Part shown: positions 54,378 to 64,000 of the stretch, in pieces
How the letters are laid out: every line of letters starts with the position of its first letter
Position numbering within the stretch: position 1 is the stretch's first letter
Assembly: GCA_006503535.1 (NCBI GenBank)
Contig: QYRS01000003.1
Span: 434,001-498,000 of the forward strand
Length of the DNA stretch: 64,000 nucleotides
Reading direction: 5' to 3'
From: Arthrinium phaeospermum
Taxonomy: Eukaryota > Ascomycota > Sordariomycetes > Amphisphaeriales > Apiosporaceae
Notes under the pieces: generated by a model
What the model saw: the letters and a program-made list of their open reading frames with translations, nothing else
Database searches by the model: none
What the model was told of the DNA's origin: nothing
Translations under genes and position numbers: made by a program

Positions 54378-55220
54378 CTACTTGTTGACGTAGTACTTGC
54401 CAACACTAGTCAAGTCGCCATTGTTGTTAAACAGCGCCACCCCAGGCCCAGTCCAGCCATTAGCATCCTGCTGACGGAAAGACCCGAACCAGGCGTAGCC
54501 CTCAACCCAGTTGAGCCCATCAAGGTAAGGCGCAGCCCCCTTCAACAGCGCGAGGTTATCGCTCTCGCTCGCGCTCGGCTGGGCAAGCTCAGTGATGTAG
54601 AACTTCATCCCATTGGCGACGGGGTTGTAAAACTTGCGCAGCTGTTCCAGGTGATCCTTGAGCCCATCCAGAGGTCCGTACCAATGCACCGACACAAAGT
54701 CCGACGTACACCCCGCCGAATCGCGGGCCAGACAAGCATCCCGGAACTGCTGGAGCCAGGCCCGGCCCTGCGGCGAGCCCGAGACGACGGGGTGCGAGAC
54801 CTTCCAGCCCTTCTCGCGCAGCGGCTTGATGAAGTCGAGGTAGAGCTGGGCGGCGCGGGCAGGCTCGATGGGGTTCCCCCCGTTGGCGGCGGGGATGTCG
54901 GGCTCGTTGAAGGTGAGGAGGTGGTCCGAGGCCGCGCGGAGGCCGTTGAGGGTGTTGGCGAGCCCGGAGTTGGCCTGGTCCGGGTTCACCAGCGGGAAGA
55001 ACTTGACGTCGCCCTTGTTGGCCTTGAGGTAGTTGTTCGGGCTCAGCGACCAGGTGTAGTACCACTTGATGGGCGTGCCGGGCTGCACCAGCTTGCCCAG
55101 GTCGGCGTCCGACAGGGGCTCGGCGCCCAGGGCGAGGCCGCGGGTGGCGGCGGCGGTGAGGGCGGCGAGGAGGGAGAGGGCGAGGAGGAGGGGGGACTTG
55201 CTGCTGCGAAGGGACACCAT
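54378..55220 (-). CDS. Secreted GH128 (Asl1-like) beta-1,3-glucanase
   Basis: A single exon of 280 aa. The signal peptide is LLLALSLLAALTAAATRG. The catalytic domain shows WYYTWSLSPNNYLKANKGDV, the acid/base region HLLTFNEPDIPAANGGNP near residue 105, DFVSVHWYGPLDGLKDHL, and the nucleophile in KFYITELAQPSAS near 210. WVEGYAWFGSF follows near the C-terminus. These match GH128 endo-beta-1,3-glucanases, which cut fungal or plant beta-1,3-glucan and often remodel the producer's own wall. Normal length; no defect. A TATA box lies 146 bp upstream. The 5' UTR region is GC-poorer than the gene. Confidence 0.93.
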   Translation of the reverse strand: MVSLRSSKSPLLLALSLLAALTAAATRGLALGAEPLSDADLGKLVQPGTPIKWYYTWSLSPNNYLKANKGDVKFFPLVNPDQANSGLANTLNGLRAASDHLLTFNEPDIPAANGGNPIEPARAAQLYLDFIKPLREKGWKVSHPVVSGSPQGRAWLQQFRDACLARDSAGCTSDFVSVHWYGPLDGLKDHLEQLRKFYNPVANGMKFYITELAQPSASESDNLALLKGAAPYLDGLNWVEGYAWFGSFRQQDANGWTGPGVALFNNNGDLTSVGKYYVNK

Positions 55221-56594
55221 GGTGGGCTAGATTTGGGTTTGGGAAACAGTGTAGTAGTTCTTGAAGTGAAAGAAGCAGATGTTGTTTCACGAATGGGTGA
55301 CTTGAAGATGGTAGAGGAGCTTGACTGAGTTCGACAAAACACGCAATTCATGGGGATTCTGCTCACTTATATAGAAGTCTTGACTCCAAGTCAACGTCAC
55401 GATGCTCCTCCGTCTCCCAACATTGAATATTGCAATTGCTCAACTGCCGCTGCCTGTGCCGCCCCCCTTGCTTCGGTCAGATGCTGTATTCACAACGGCG
55501 TTTGCTTAGTTGGACTCTCTGTGCAGTCTTCTGCCCACCTGTGTTTGCTTCGTTGGGACTTTTCGTGAATCGCCATAACCAATAGTTAGCTGGCCAAGCC
55601 TCTGCCGTTAGCACATAACATATGCGAGTTGGCTTGTTATCATCCCATAAGACCTTTTTGAGCTTATGGCAGCTTAGATATATTGAAGCTGCTCCGCCTT
55701 TTCTAGCAGCCAGACGGTGATACGGTATCGTGCAAAGTTGCAGTTTCCCTACGCTGGGAAATTCTTTGCGACAGTTGCGTTCAAATGGCTTCACCCATGA
55801 GCAGGTTTGCGTCTTACCTTCCAAATATGATTGGCGTGCCTGGAGGAGAGTTCCCGCAATCATGTGGTAAGCTTAGCCAACAGCCAACAGCCGAACACCC
55901 CCAACGAGTTGGCTGAGCCCTAACGGTACCTGCATCCGCCAAGCTCCATACGTGGCCACATCCAGAGCTGCGGGAACTCCCTTTTTACGGCCATACGGTT
56001 ATGTGTAAGCTCTAGGGCGATGGTACAGTAAGAATGTGCTGAATTGGGTTGAAGGGGATTAGTAAGAAAAGTCAATAGACCCAGTGCGGGAACCCGGCGA
56101 CCCTTGCAATCGCCGTAATTAGATCTTGGCATTTCAATCCCCTGTCTGGAAGCTTACCATATCCTCAGGTACGGGACCCCGAGTCACTGCCAGTGCACCA
56201 AGTTCGGAAGGTGAAGGTGATGATCATGGATGCATACGGACATAACGTGTCGTGGCTGACTACTGTTTCTTGAAAGCGGGATGGTGGTTGTTATTAGCTG
56301 CATAACACTAGTCCTATTGAGACCTGACCTCTGATCAGAGTCGACCCGCTTTGGACCCAAGGGAACGGATCCCTGTCTGGATCCGGGATCTTCCCGGCTA
56401 CCTTAGCCATATTCAGACCTAAGAACATTGACGCCGAACTCAAAAATGAACGTCTGAAAGTCGTGGTTTACCGATGAATATATCCTCATAAAGTCGTGAC
56501 CGAATTTCCGTTCCGTCGTAGTACATGTAACAATAAACGCCTCCCTTACCATGAACGAGGAGTGTGGCAATGCGAAATCAGCCTTTCTTCCGAC
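55221..56594. other. Intergenic region between two minus-strand genes
   Basis: About 1.37 kb. The left end is the GH128 promoter. The minus-strand frame 55477-55863 has no family signature. I see nothing else. Confidence 0.5.
55366..55373 (-). promoter_or_regulatory. TATA box of the GH128 gene
   Basis: TATATAAG on the minus strand, 146 bp before the ATG at 55220. Confidence 0.5.
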
Positions 56595-58365
56595 CTAGAC
56601 GACAGTTGAATCAGAACCAGTAGAAAAGGAACTCCGACCACTCTTCAATTCCTCTTGGATATCCTTGTCCGCAATCACCTCTTGTTCGGCAAGGTACCGC
56701 TTCCATCGCCAGTACGTGACAAGAGTCAGCATGGCGGCGGACCCGCAGTAGAGGCCTATCCAAGGAGAAATGACTTGCGGGCTATCATCGGGAATCCAAT
56801 TGAAGAACGTCATGGAAAACAACGTCTACCCCCCATGGTTAGCACAGATGTGGGATGCAATGGTTTTACTTATATCTTGGACAGAGCTTACCGCCAGGAA
56901 CGTCCCAGGTAGGAAGACCATGCCCAAGAAAGAGATGTATTTCATCTGGCTGCTATCCCTCTTGGAAGCATAGGCAATGATGATGTTTGCCCGGGCGTCG
57001 CGCCTGGTGTGGAAATTCCATTCCTGCGGAACTGATGTCAGCAAATAGCTCATACCTCGCCCAGCAGGCACTGCATTGAGCTGCCTGGTGCTTCTCACCA
57101 TCTGTGTGGCCAGTGACATGCCGCCGAGGAGACCATCGCACTTCCTCACCTCGCTCCTCAGCTCGACCTCCATCTCTTCCAGTCGTGCTTTGAACTTCTC
57201 CGTGTTGTATGTGTATAGTTGCCTGTTGCCCACAGCTGGGTCCGCATCGGTTTTCGGCCCCTGCAGGAACTCCAGAGATTGTGCTTCCATGGCCTCGAGG
57301 ACGGTGATGAGGCCTTGTACGCCGTTCTTCAGTTCACTAACTAAGAGCCAGTCATTGGTGGCCCTGCAATCTGTCTGAAGCATGCTGTCGTTGCCGGTAC
57401 TGTCGGCGGCTTTGTTGGAGTTATCGCTGGGGGCTCTCTTGGATTTCTCAGGGGTGCCGTTCTGTTGCGAAAAGACGGTGAGTCGGGTCTCCATCTCCAG
57501 GATTCGCTGGCTGAGCTTGGATGTCTCCAGGCGCAGAGCCTCGAGCAGTCTCTTTCGTTCGAGTTCCACAAACATCATGGGGAGCATTAGCGGGTGGAGC
57601 GAAGAACGTCGGAGGCTATCGAGGTACCGCAACACATAGGCCATAACCTCCTCCGTACAGCCGTACATGACGCCCATTGTCAGGGGGATGTCTGGGAACG
57701 AGGTAACGCTCATCAAGATGTCATCGTGTGTTCCAATCTGACAGGATGTATCAGATCGGCAATTGTAGACTGGTTGGGTTTGTTAGTGTATTACATGAAA
57801 AGCCAATTTCGGACGAGTGTTCCATACCGATGCATGGGCCAAGTGACTCTTGCCCACCCCATGTTACCCGGCGCCTGTTGAAGACAGCATGAGATGTTCT
57901 GGGCATCATCAGAGAGAGTGATCTGTGTTGTAGGAGCCCTTTGCAAGCATCACGCAACGTCTCTTTACTGTAAGGTAACGAGAAGGCACCACGCTTAGGC
58001 AACCTCTGATGCATCGCGAGCAGCATTGTTGGAGGGCGCATATCAGCGGATGGCTGACACTGTGAGGCATGATCTCAGTCACGATTCCCAGGACCCAAAG
58101 GAGCGTATACCGTACATCACGTATCCATCTTTGATATGTCTCTTCAGACGTCAAAATCTGGGAATCATAGTTGACCTGTCCCTAACTCTGGGGTCAATAT
58201 CTGCGCACTGGAAAAAGGTATCTCCTATACCACAGATGACATTTCACTTACATTCTCGTCAATTTGGATCTTCACAGTCTTGACGACGAATGGTTCCTCC
58301 GTCTTGAATTGGAAGCGATCCAAGTCTGGGCCTACGAAATGGCCATGTGGGTGCAACCAATCCAT
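56595..58365 (-). CDS. CorA-like Mg2+ transporter family protein
   Basis: Five exons: complement(join(56595..56825, 56892..57769, 57828..58053, 58116..58175, 58252..58365)), 502 aa, all in frame. The third junction has a textbook ACTAAC branch point; the 58054 acceptor could shift by 6 bp. Features: LMMPRTSHAVFNRRRVTWG, then IGTHDDILMSVTSFPDIP, a long helical stalk, and two C-terminal membrane helices (YISFLGMVFLPGTFLATLFS; ISPWIGLYCGSAAMLTLVTY). This is the fold of fungal CorA-like proteins. The usual G-M-N at the pore mouth is not seen; the helix runs into SMTFFNW instead, as in many fungal members, so magnesium transport is not assured. The start at 58365 is the first in-frame ATG after a stop; a further upstream exon is possible. 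Confidence 0.85.
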
Positions 58366-59131
58366 TTGAGGGTCGCCGGCTGTGCGTTTGAATGTCCCAG
58401 GGGGAGGAATTCAAGACTCGGGGATTTTGTGGTCACGAGGAACGTGGTTGATCTTCACCTTCGTATCTTGTTTGTGGTACTATCTCGGGGAATTTGAGTT
58501 CCTCCAGGGGGGTATTAAGTGAGAAAACGGGACGGGGAAGAGGGTGGTCACAGCTCGACCCCCTCTTTCCCCGAGCCTGCTGACTGCAGTGCCGGGCGTT
58601 CAAATGTGGCCCGGCTACGGCAGCGATGCAGAATGCAGGCTTTTTGTGGCAGCCAATGGCACCCAGCAGCACACGCCCGTATTATATCATCCACTCTTGC
58701 TGCGGCAGCTCGGTGAGAGCTTGCGGCATTTATGCAATTGGGCAGATAATGCAGCATAGCCTCACGCAAGAGGTTTTTCCCTACCTTCGGCTTACTACCG
58801 GCTTCGCTGCATCATTCTCCAAGACTCACACTCTCACACACACGCATTTCTATCTATGCTGGTGAGCTTTCGCGCCCTCATTGAACTTTTTGCACTTTTA
58901 AAGAGATCTCGGTGTGAAACCAAGATATCTGCCTTGATTCTCAGCCCAGTTTACAAGAAGCAGGGGCACTGCATCCAAACACAGCCCACTTGTGAAGTGG
59001 AAAAAGGTTGCGAGAAAGGTTGGGTGCCTAGAATGTTCTCTTGGCAAGGCTGAATCTCACCATCAGACTTGACCGATATAAAATAGTACCGACGCAGTCA
59101 CCAAGGTCACCTACCTTGGTAAAGTCGATCC
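58366..59131. other. Intergenic region between divergent genes
   Basis: About 765 bp. A plausible in-frame-looking segment (LNTPLEELKFPEIVP) near 58500 on the minus strand might be an upstream exon of the CorA-like gene. A CA-rich run occurs near 58833. Confidence 0.45.
59077..59083 (+). promoter_or_regulatory. TATA box of the small gene at 59132
   Basis: TATAAAA, 49 bp before the ATG. Confidence 0.5.
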
Positions 59132-59575
59132 ATGTCTCTCATCACCAAAGTCTCAAGCTGGCTCCGCAATCTCCGATCAAGCAAGATGTCCCAGAACTCG
59201 GAAGACGACTTTGTGCCTACCCACAAATTCCCACATCCTTATGCCAACCCTGAGGTGTTGAAAACGTATCTTATGGATACTCTAGGCCTCACAAAGGATC
59301 AGTTTATTATCAAGGTCAGCAAAATCACCATCATCAATATAAGTCGCAATGTCCAGCTGATCGTTAATTCAGCCCACCACTTACGACATCCAGTTGAAGC
59401 TGATCAACACAGATGTCAAGATTAGTGAGGTAAATATTATTTCGATGTGACATTTTGCTGAAGCGATTAAACTAAATGAGACCAGAAACAACAAGACAAG
59501 ATCGTCGAGCTCTTCAGAAAGTCCGAAGCACAGAAGAAGAACGATACGACAGATGAGCTTCCGAAGGACGTTTGA
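59132..59575 (+). CDS. Small hypothetical protein, three exons
   Basis: join(59132..59314, 59373..59429, 59486..59575), 109 aa. Both introns (58 and 56 bp) have GT..CAG ends and all junctions are in phase 0. The protein begins MSLITKVSSWLRNLRSSKMS, has YANPEVLKTYLMDTLGLTKD and FIIKPTTYDIQLKLI, and ends in a lysine/glutamate-rich helix (KQQDKIVELFRKSEAQKKN). No signal peptide or membrane span. No family recognised. The clean splice structure and a TATA box at the right distance make it a believable gene. Confidence 0.65.
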
Positions 59576-59905
59576 TATGAAATGCCAGAAGAACAGTCAA
59601 TTGAGCCCATAGTTCCACTTGGAATTCCAACCATCATCGTTGGCATATGTCTGGAAGTATGAGTCTGCACTGCGTGGTTTCAGCAGGGGTCTTTGCTGGT
59701 GTAGTTGATATCTGACCCTGAGTCTTTGGTACAATCTATGAGAGCAATTCTCTCACTTCATCTGACCATGCCCTCTCGTCACAATTCGATACAAGCATTT
59801 TGGTTTCTATGATTTCCAGCAATTTCCGGACCTGATCGTCGCACTCGGGACTTTTCCGTAGTTCATTAATATGCTATTTGCGAAGGTTTCAGGATCAGTA
59901 GTGTT
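59576..59905. other. Short intergenic region between convergent genes
   Basis: 330 bp holding two 3' ends. Nothing else seen. Confidence 0.5.
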
Positions 59906-61711
59906 CTAGGCATCAAGAACTAAGGGTGAGGCTAAAGAGGCCCAGGACAAGGGAGAAGAGGATTCAGGAATTGATGGACCTACAGGAGTAACAGTGTCTC
60001 GAACCTTTGTTACAATTCGACGACTGAATCTGAGGCTCAAGGTATGTTTCGTCGTAAAGTCACCCGTTGAGACTTCCCGTGACGTAATTGGATTGTAGCG
60101 AGGGCGTAACTTGGACCAGGAGAGGGTGTTTCGACGTCCGGTCACCCTTTTGAAGAACGTATCCTCGAACAGACCGTCGTAGTCTGCTTTGGGGTCGTTC
60201 TCTTCGTTTATGCGCTGTTGCTGGAATCTTTCGACTTGTTTCCAGCCTAGGAGAGCCCAGGTGACGAATTCCAAGAACAGGCACCCAAGACACCACACAT
60301 CATACTTTGTCGTGACGCTCTCTCGAATGTCATACTCTGGGGCTCGATAAGTCCTTCCCATCAGCAAGTCCGCCACCATGACCTCAGAAGAACTGGTCGT
60401 CAAAATGTGCGAGTGTCCAAAGTCTGCAATCTTCAGGATAACGGAGTCTCCGTCACGGAAACCAAGAATATTTTCCGGTTTGATGTCTCCATGCAGAAGC
60501 CACTGCTGACTTGGCGTCGAGCCTGTGCGACCGTGGATATCTGCGAGGGCTCTCACCAAACCGAAACATTCCCTGAAGAGCCATTGTCGCGAGTACCAAG
60601 TAGCGTGTTGGATGTGACGCTCCGTCACTTCATTGCGCGAGGAGCTATATTCCGTCCAGAGGCCTCGAAGATCGCCTAACTCTGCCCAGGGGAACAGTAG
60701 ACATAAGTCGCCCCTATGCTCAAAAGCAGCCAGAAGAGAAAGGATGCGATCGCTTCGATTGACTGCGTTATTGGTTTCGAGTTCGTGGTCGAATATCTTT
60801 CTCGCTGACCCAGGCTTGATCCAATCTCCTACAATCGTTTTGAGCGCAAAACAATTATTCTTTGATCCGACCTAAGCTCGATCGGGTCAGGAATACATGA
60901 CCAATGAAGACGATAGGGAAGGGAGGCTGCTTACTAGCTTGTGATGGCTTGGGTGTATGTAGATCTTCTCGACTTTGGCTGAATGCGCCCCGATAACTTG
61001 GGTCTTGGCCGAGTTTCGTCTCAAATCTCTACCAGCTGGCCCAGGAGCACTCTCCAATGAGGTCCAAGGCAAACGTATTCTATTCTCTAGGCCATCCTCT
61101 GGCACAAGCTTATTGATTGGCTCGTCATCCCTCTTCTCTGGGAAACACAGTGCTTGTAGCTGGTATATCCAATGAAACAGGAGACTATTCTGCATGTGCA
61201 TCTGCTGGACTTGTTGAAATATGGGGTCTCCGTCGCCGAATATTGCCCCATCTACGTCCAACTCCCACAGCGAGCTATCGCACTTCTCCGGTTGAGCCTC
61301 ACGGATAAAGTCCAGAAGCATGCCGTGTAACCCGGCAAAGAGAAGTGAAGCGAAAATGACTCGACTGCCGGTGCACAATGGCTTCATGCAGTGGCAGACA
61401 TCCGGTAGACGTGGACTGATTCGATTGGTCGCCTGCTGCACGAGTGCTGCAATACTCTCGTCGTTATTGGTTTTTCGTTGGAGAACTTTCAGCGTGAAGT
61501 CGGGGCTTATCTCTTGGACAATCGAGTCCCGTGGTATGAATCGGAGTCGCTCGTCGCTGACATCTGCTAAAGACGCCAGTAAGAGTGCCTGCATACATCT
61601 GTCGCGAAGAGCCTCGATGGGACACCGGCATTCACCATCGCAGTGGCATCTAGCAGCAGATCGTTCGGGTTTCTGCGTCATGTTGGGAGGGGTAGGCGTT
61701 CCGGATGACAT
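59906..61711 (-). CDS. Fungal protein kinase-like protein with N-terminal extension
   Basis: complement(join(59906..60871, 60935..61711)), 580 aa. The 63-bp intron joins HHKL to VGSKNNCFALK in phase 0. The first 255 residues are a non-kinase extension starting with a Cys/His-rich patch (ARCHCDGECRCPIEALRDRC). Kinase motifs follow: lysine in CFALKTIVGDW near 271, catalytic loop LLHGDIKPENILGF near 386 (HGD instead of HRD, common in fungal relatives), ADFGHSH near 408, and GRTYRAPEYDIRES. YDVWCLGCLFLEFVTWAL is the helix F region. No normal glycine-rich loop precedes the lysine. Probably an active Ser/Thr kinase of a fungus-specific expansion, but the degenerate loop leaves doubt. Substrate unknown. 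Confidence 0.87.
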
Positions 61712-62498
61712 CGTGGTGGCTTGCTTCCCCTAGGATGTTCGGAAAGGTGCAGTCGGCGAATGGAAAGATCTGACGAGCAAACAAAGTGATAGTCGCTCGA
61801 TTACTTCTTATAAAAGAGAACCTTGGACCCCAATCATTCACCGCTTCCGACCGCCCCTCGATCCAGCTGTGGAAAAGTGCTCAGTGCCACTCAGCCCTCA
61901 CAGTTTCCTCAAAAAGAAAGCCATGGTAGGATCTTCTCCAGAGCCGTGCTAGGATCGTTTTCAGCTCGCTGAGTCTTATCTTATGTATCTGACAGGACCG
62001 AAGCTAAGCCCAGACTGTGCTTCGAGGCTTGGCTAGTATTGATTGGCCGCCGGTCATCCTGGTTTTCATGCAGCCACTCAAGCAGGCAGTGCTGCAATAT
62101 GCAAATCATCAGCCCACTTGGATGCTGCCTTGCTGCACGTAATCCGTTCCGGATAGCCTGATCCAAAAGCCATCTACACAATTGCGATTTGTTTCCGGAC
62201 AACCCCGCACACTATCGAAGCCGGTGAGGATGCCGTGCAGATCAGTTCTGCCGGCAGCGCCCGCGGGGTTTCCCAAATTCCAACCCTTCTAGATGGCCAA
62301 CAGAGCCTTACTTTTTGCCTATGACAGATCACGTACTAACTAATAAAACCTTGATGCCCGCCATTACACCGATGGAATTCCGGTTAGGCTGATTTGGACC
62401 CCTTGCTCCACCAGAAATCCTTCCTAGATCCCAATGTTTCAAGAAACCCGTCCCAGCCGCAAATACACGAAGCCCATTGGTTGACACACACACAGACT
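61712..62498. other. Intergenic region between divergent genes
   Basis: About 790 bp with both promoters. No gene or repeat supported. A CA-rich run (62483-62493) lies just before the next ATG. Confidence 0.5.
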
Positions 62499-62826
62499 AT
62501 GTCCTCCTCACGTTTCTCTTTTCTCAGCCCCAAAAGTCGGCGGTCCTCGACCACCTCAGGATACAGTTCCAGCTCAACCGGCGAAGGGCCTGTCCAGATT
62601 CTGGCGGGCTCGGCAATTGACGGGAAGAAGCTGAAGGATACCCTGCGCCGGAAGAACTGCGGTTGCTACAGGCTCGAAGTACTGCTCTCCTTTCTTCACC
62701 CATGACAGTACGTGGCTACCAGCCTCCTTGTCTAACTGCTGAGATCTGCCGCAGCTACGATCGGACGAATACTACGTGTATGCCAAACAAGGGCTGACAC
62801 GAGGGGAGATCAGTGGGTGTCGTTGA
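62499..62826 (+). CDS. Small hypothetical protein, two exons
   Basis: join(62499..62678, 62755..62826), 83 aa. The 76-bp intron has a GTACTG donor, a CTAAC branch-like site and a CCGCAG acceptor. The first half is serine-rich (MSSSRFSFLSPKSRRSSTTS, then GYSSSSTGEG). The second is a compact segment with IDGKKLKDTLRRKNCGCYRL joined to LRSDEYYVYAKQGLTRGEIS. The serine-rich start resembles a disordered regulatory tail. No family recognised. The open frame without splicing would end 27 bp into the intron, with an unlikely tail. Confidence 0.55.
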
Positions 62827-64000
62827 CAGGGCTTAACTCGTTGGAGAGGTTGTTCCTTACGCGCAAGGACAGTACTCACTGTGTAACAAACAAGAGGCTG
62901 CACCAGGCACCGCTTTTTTCTTCCATTACCTATATTTAATAAACTATGAGTCACGAATCTGGGATGGATGTAGTGTTACTACAAAGGCAAACTGTATTAC
63001 CAAGCAGCTCATCATCAGTATACCGGCATCGCCGGATGAGGAATCTTCGAGCAATATGGAGCTTGACTACGATTTGTTTCTCATCAGCATTAGCCATGCA
63101 TGCTATTTGTATGTTCTATTGAATGGGGTTTCTTCATGGGACCTCTCCCCGCGAAATCAACCATGTTGCTGCTTCTGGGTTGGCGGCCCATGTGTATCCC
63201 TCCCTCTTCCTATGTCACAGCAATCATCCAGCCTCTGGTTCTACCATTAGCCGCTTCTGAGACGATTGCGTACTGAGCACCACCGACCGCGCCAATCCAT
63301 ATCCCGGGCCCGACCAGAGCTCGTCCGACTTTAATGTCAACACCTCTACTATGTACCACCCCTGCCGCGCGCTCATGATCGGCTCGATGAAGTGCCTTTT
63401 CTCTGACGAGAGCTTCCAACTTAAGCACCAAGAAGGAGGCGAAGGAGGGAGGCACGGTTTCTATCGCTCCTGTGTATCTGATTCAGTCGACCCTGGCCCC
63501 CATTCCTATGCAGGAGAAGAAGCCTGGCAAGTACTGTGCTCACAAACTCTCAATGAAGTGGAAGCCGGACGAGAAGACGAACCCGATGGGCAGCATCGTA
63601 CTTCAGAAGGACAGAAATCTCAGTGCAGCCTAGGCTGGGTTCCTCAAATTGAAGTGTAAGGTTGATATCATCGAGGTCTTCACCAACGGGCATAAGGCTC
63701 ACAAGGTATTGGAGGTTACATTTTAACGAGGTTTGTGAGAGCTCTAGTGTCTTAGGGTAAACATTTCAATCTTGACATCATTCCATGGGTGGCCTTGCTT
63801 CTCCATCTGCTTCGCTGATTGCTGGACAGCTCTTGAATGCACGCACGTGGATGGACATACAGCTAACAAGATATAGAGTGTCTCATTGTTCAATGTGTTC
63901 TGAGCCACCTTTTTAACATATGCTGCCCTAATGATGTCTATCCTTTTACTTGCTTTTTCTAGGCTTTTCCACCTGACAATAGGTACATCGGAAATGGTTA
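62827..64000. other. Unresolved right end of window
   Basis: About 1.17 kb. Frames on both strands between 63210 and 63730 compete and none is decisive; one candidate is listed separately. The rest looks non-coding. Confidence 0.45.
63508..63726 (+). CDS. Possible small gene with in-frame UAG
   Basis: ATG 63508 opens a lysine-rich frame (MQEKKPGKYCAHKLSMKWKP) that meets TAG at 63631-63633. The same frame then stays open for 31 codons (AGFLKLKCKVDIIEVFTNGH) to TAA at 63724. The upstream part of the frame is also open back to 63391 without an ATG. A GT..AG pair at 63598-63633 would remove the stop in frame but is only 36 bp. Could be a relic, a gene with an unusual intron, or chance. Family not recognised. 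Confidence 0.25.

Noticed and set aside
1..64000. CRISPR arrays, prokaryotic operons, rRNA genes
   Set aside because: The window is fungal nuclear DNA with spliceosomal introns; no regularly spaced repeats or rRNA sequence seen.

Overview
The window is from a filamentous ascomycete (Pezizomycotina, most likely a Sordariomycete). Genes carry short introns of about 50-115 bp with GTAAGT/GTATGT-type donors and CTAAC-like branch points. The gene families are typical of these fungi: HET-domain proteins, Clr5-domain proteins, DUF3176 membrane proteins, NACHT/STAND receptors, CorA-like transporters and GH128. The exact species cannot be told from the sequence. I rebuilt exon-intron structures by hand from reading frames, splice consensus and family conservation; the joins given for multi-exon genes keep frame unless I say otherwise.

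Layout. 1-8 kb: the 3' part of a class III aminotransferase, an unknown (DUF7587-like) protein, a HET-domain gene and a secreted pepsin-like aspartic protease. 8-11.8 kb: gene-poor, ending in a dense cluster of CCAAT boxes. 11.8-18.6 kb: a beta-lactamase-fold serine hydrolase, a cytochrome P450, an unrecognised acidic protein, and an ankyrin protein ending in a DYW-like cytidine deaminase domain. 18.8-21.4 kb: two diverged direct repeats enclosing a rhodopsin-like gene fragment and an SMP-30-like propeller gene. 22.6-30 kb: a DUF3176 membrane gene that looks frame-damaged, then two HET genes in tandem on the minus strand. 31-33 kb: a secreted CE2-like SGNH esterase and a weak coiled-coil candidate gene. 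33.7-41.8 kb: an 8-exon NACHT receptor (C2H2 fingers and ankyrin-like tail) divergent from a 12-exon SNF2/RING helicase. 42.3-53.7 kb: a small protein, a secreted type-B carboxylesterase, two tandem Clr5 paralogues (the upstream one has lost its C-terminus) and a fourth HET gene. 54-64 kb: a secreted GH128 glucanase, a five-exon CorA-like transporter, a small 3-exon gene, a protein kinase, a small 2-exon gene and an unresolved tail.

How the genes fit together. This is not one operon-like pathway. Two themes stand out. One is secreted or catabolic enzymes (protease, CE2 esterase, carboxylesterase, GH128, P450, beta-lactamase fold). The other is a concentration of self/non-self-recognition-type genes (four HET genes, one NACHT receptor, one ankyrin-deaminase). 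Local duplication and decay are visible in the Clr5 pair, the DUF3176 gene, the repeats around the SMP-30 gene, and a 28-bp motif present four times. These features fit a fast-evolving accessory segment.
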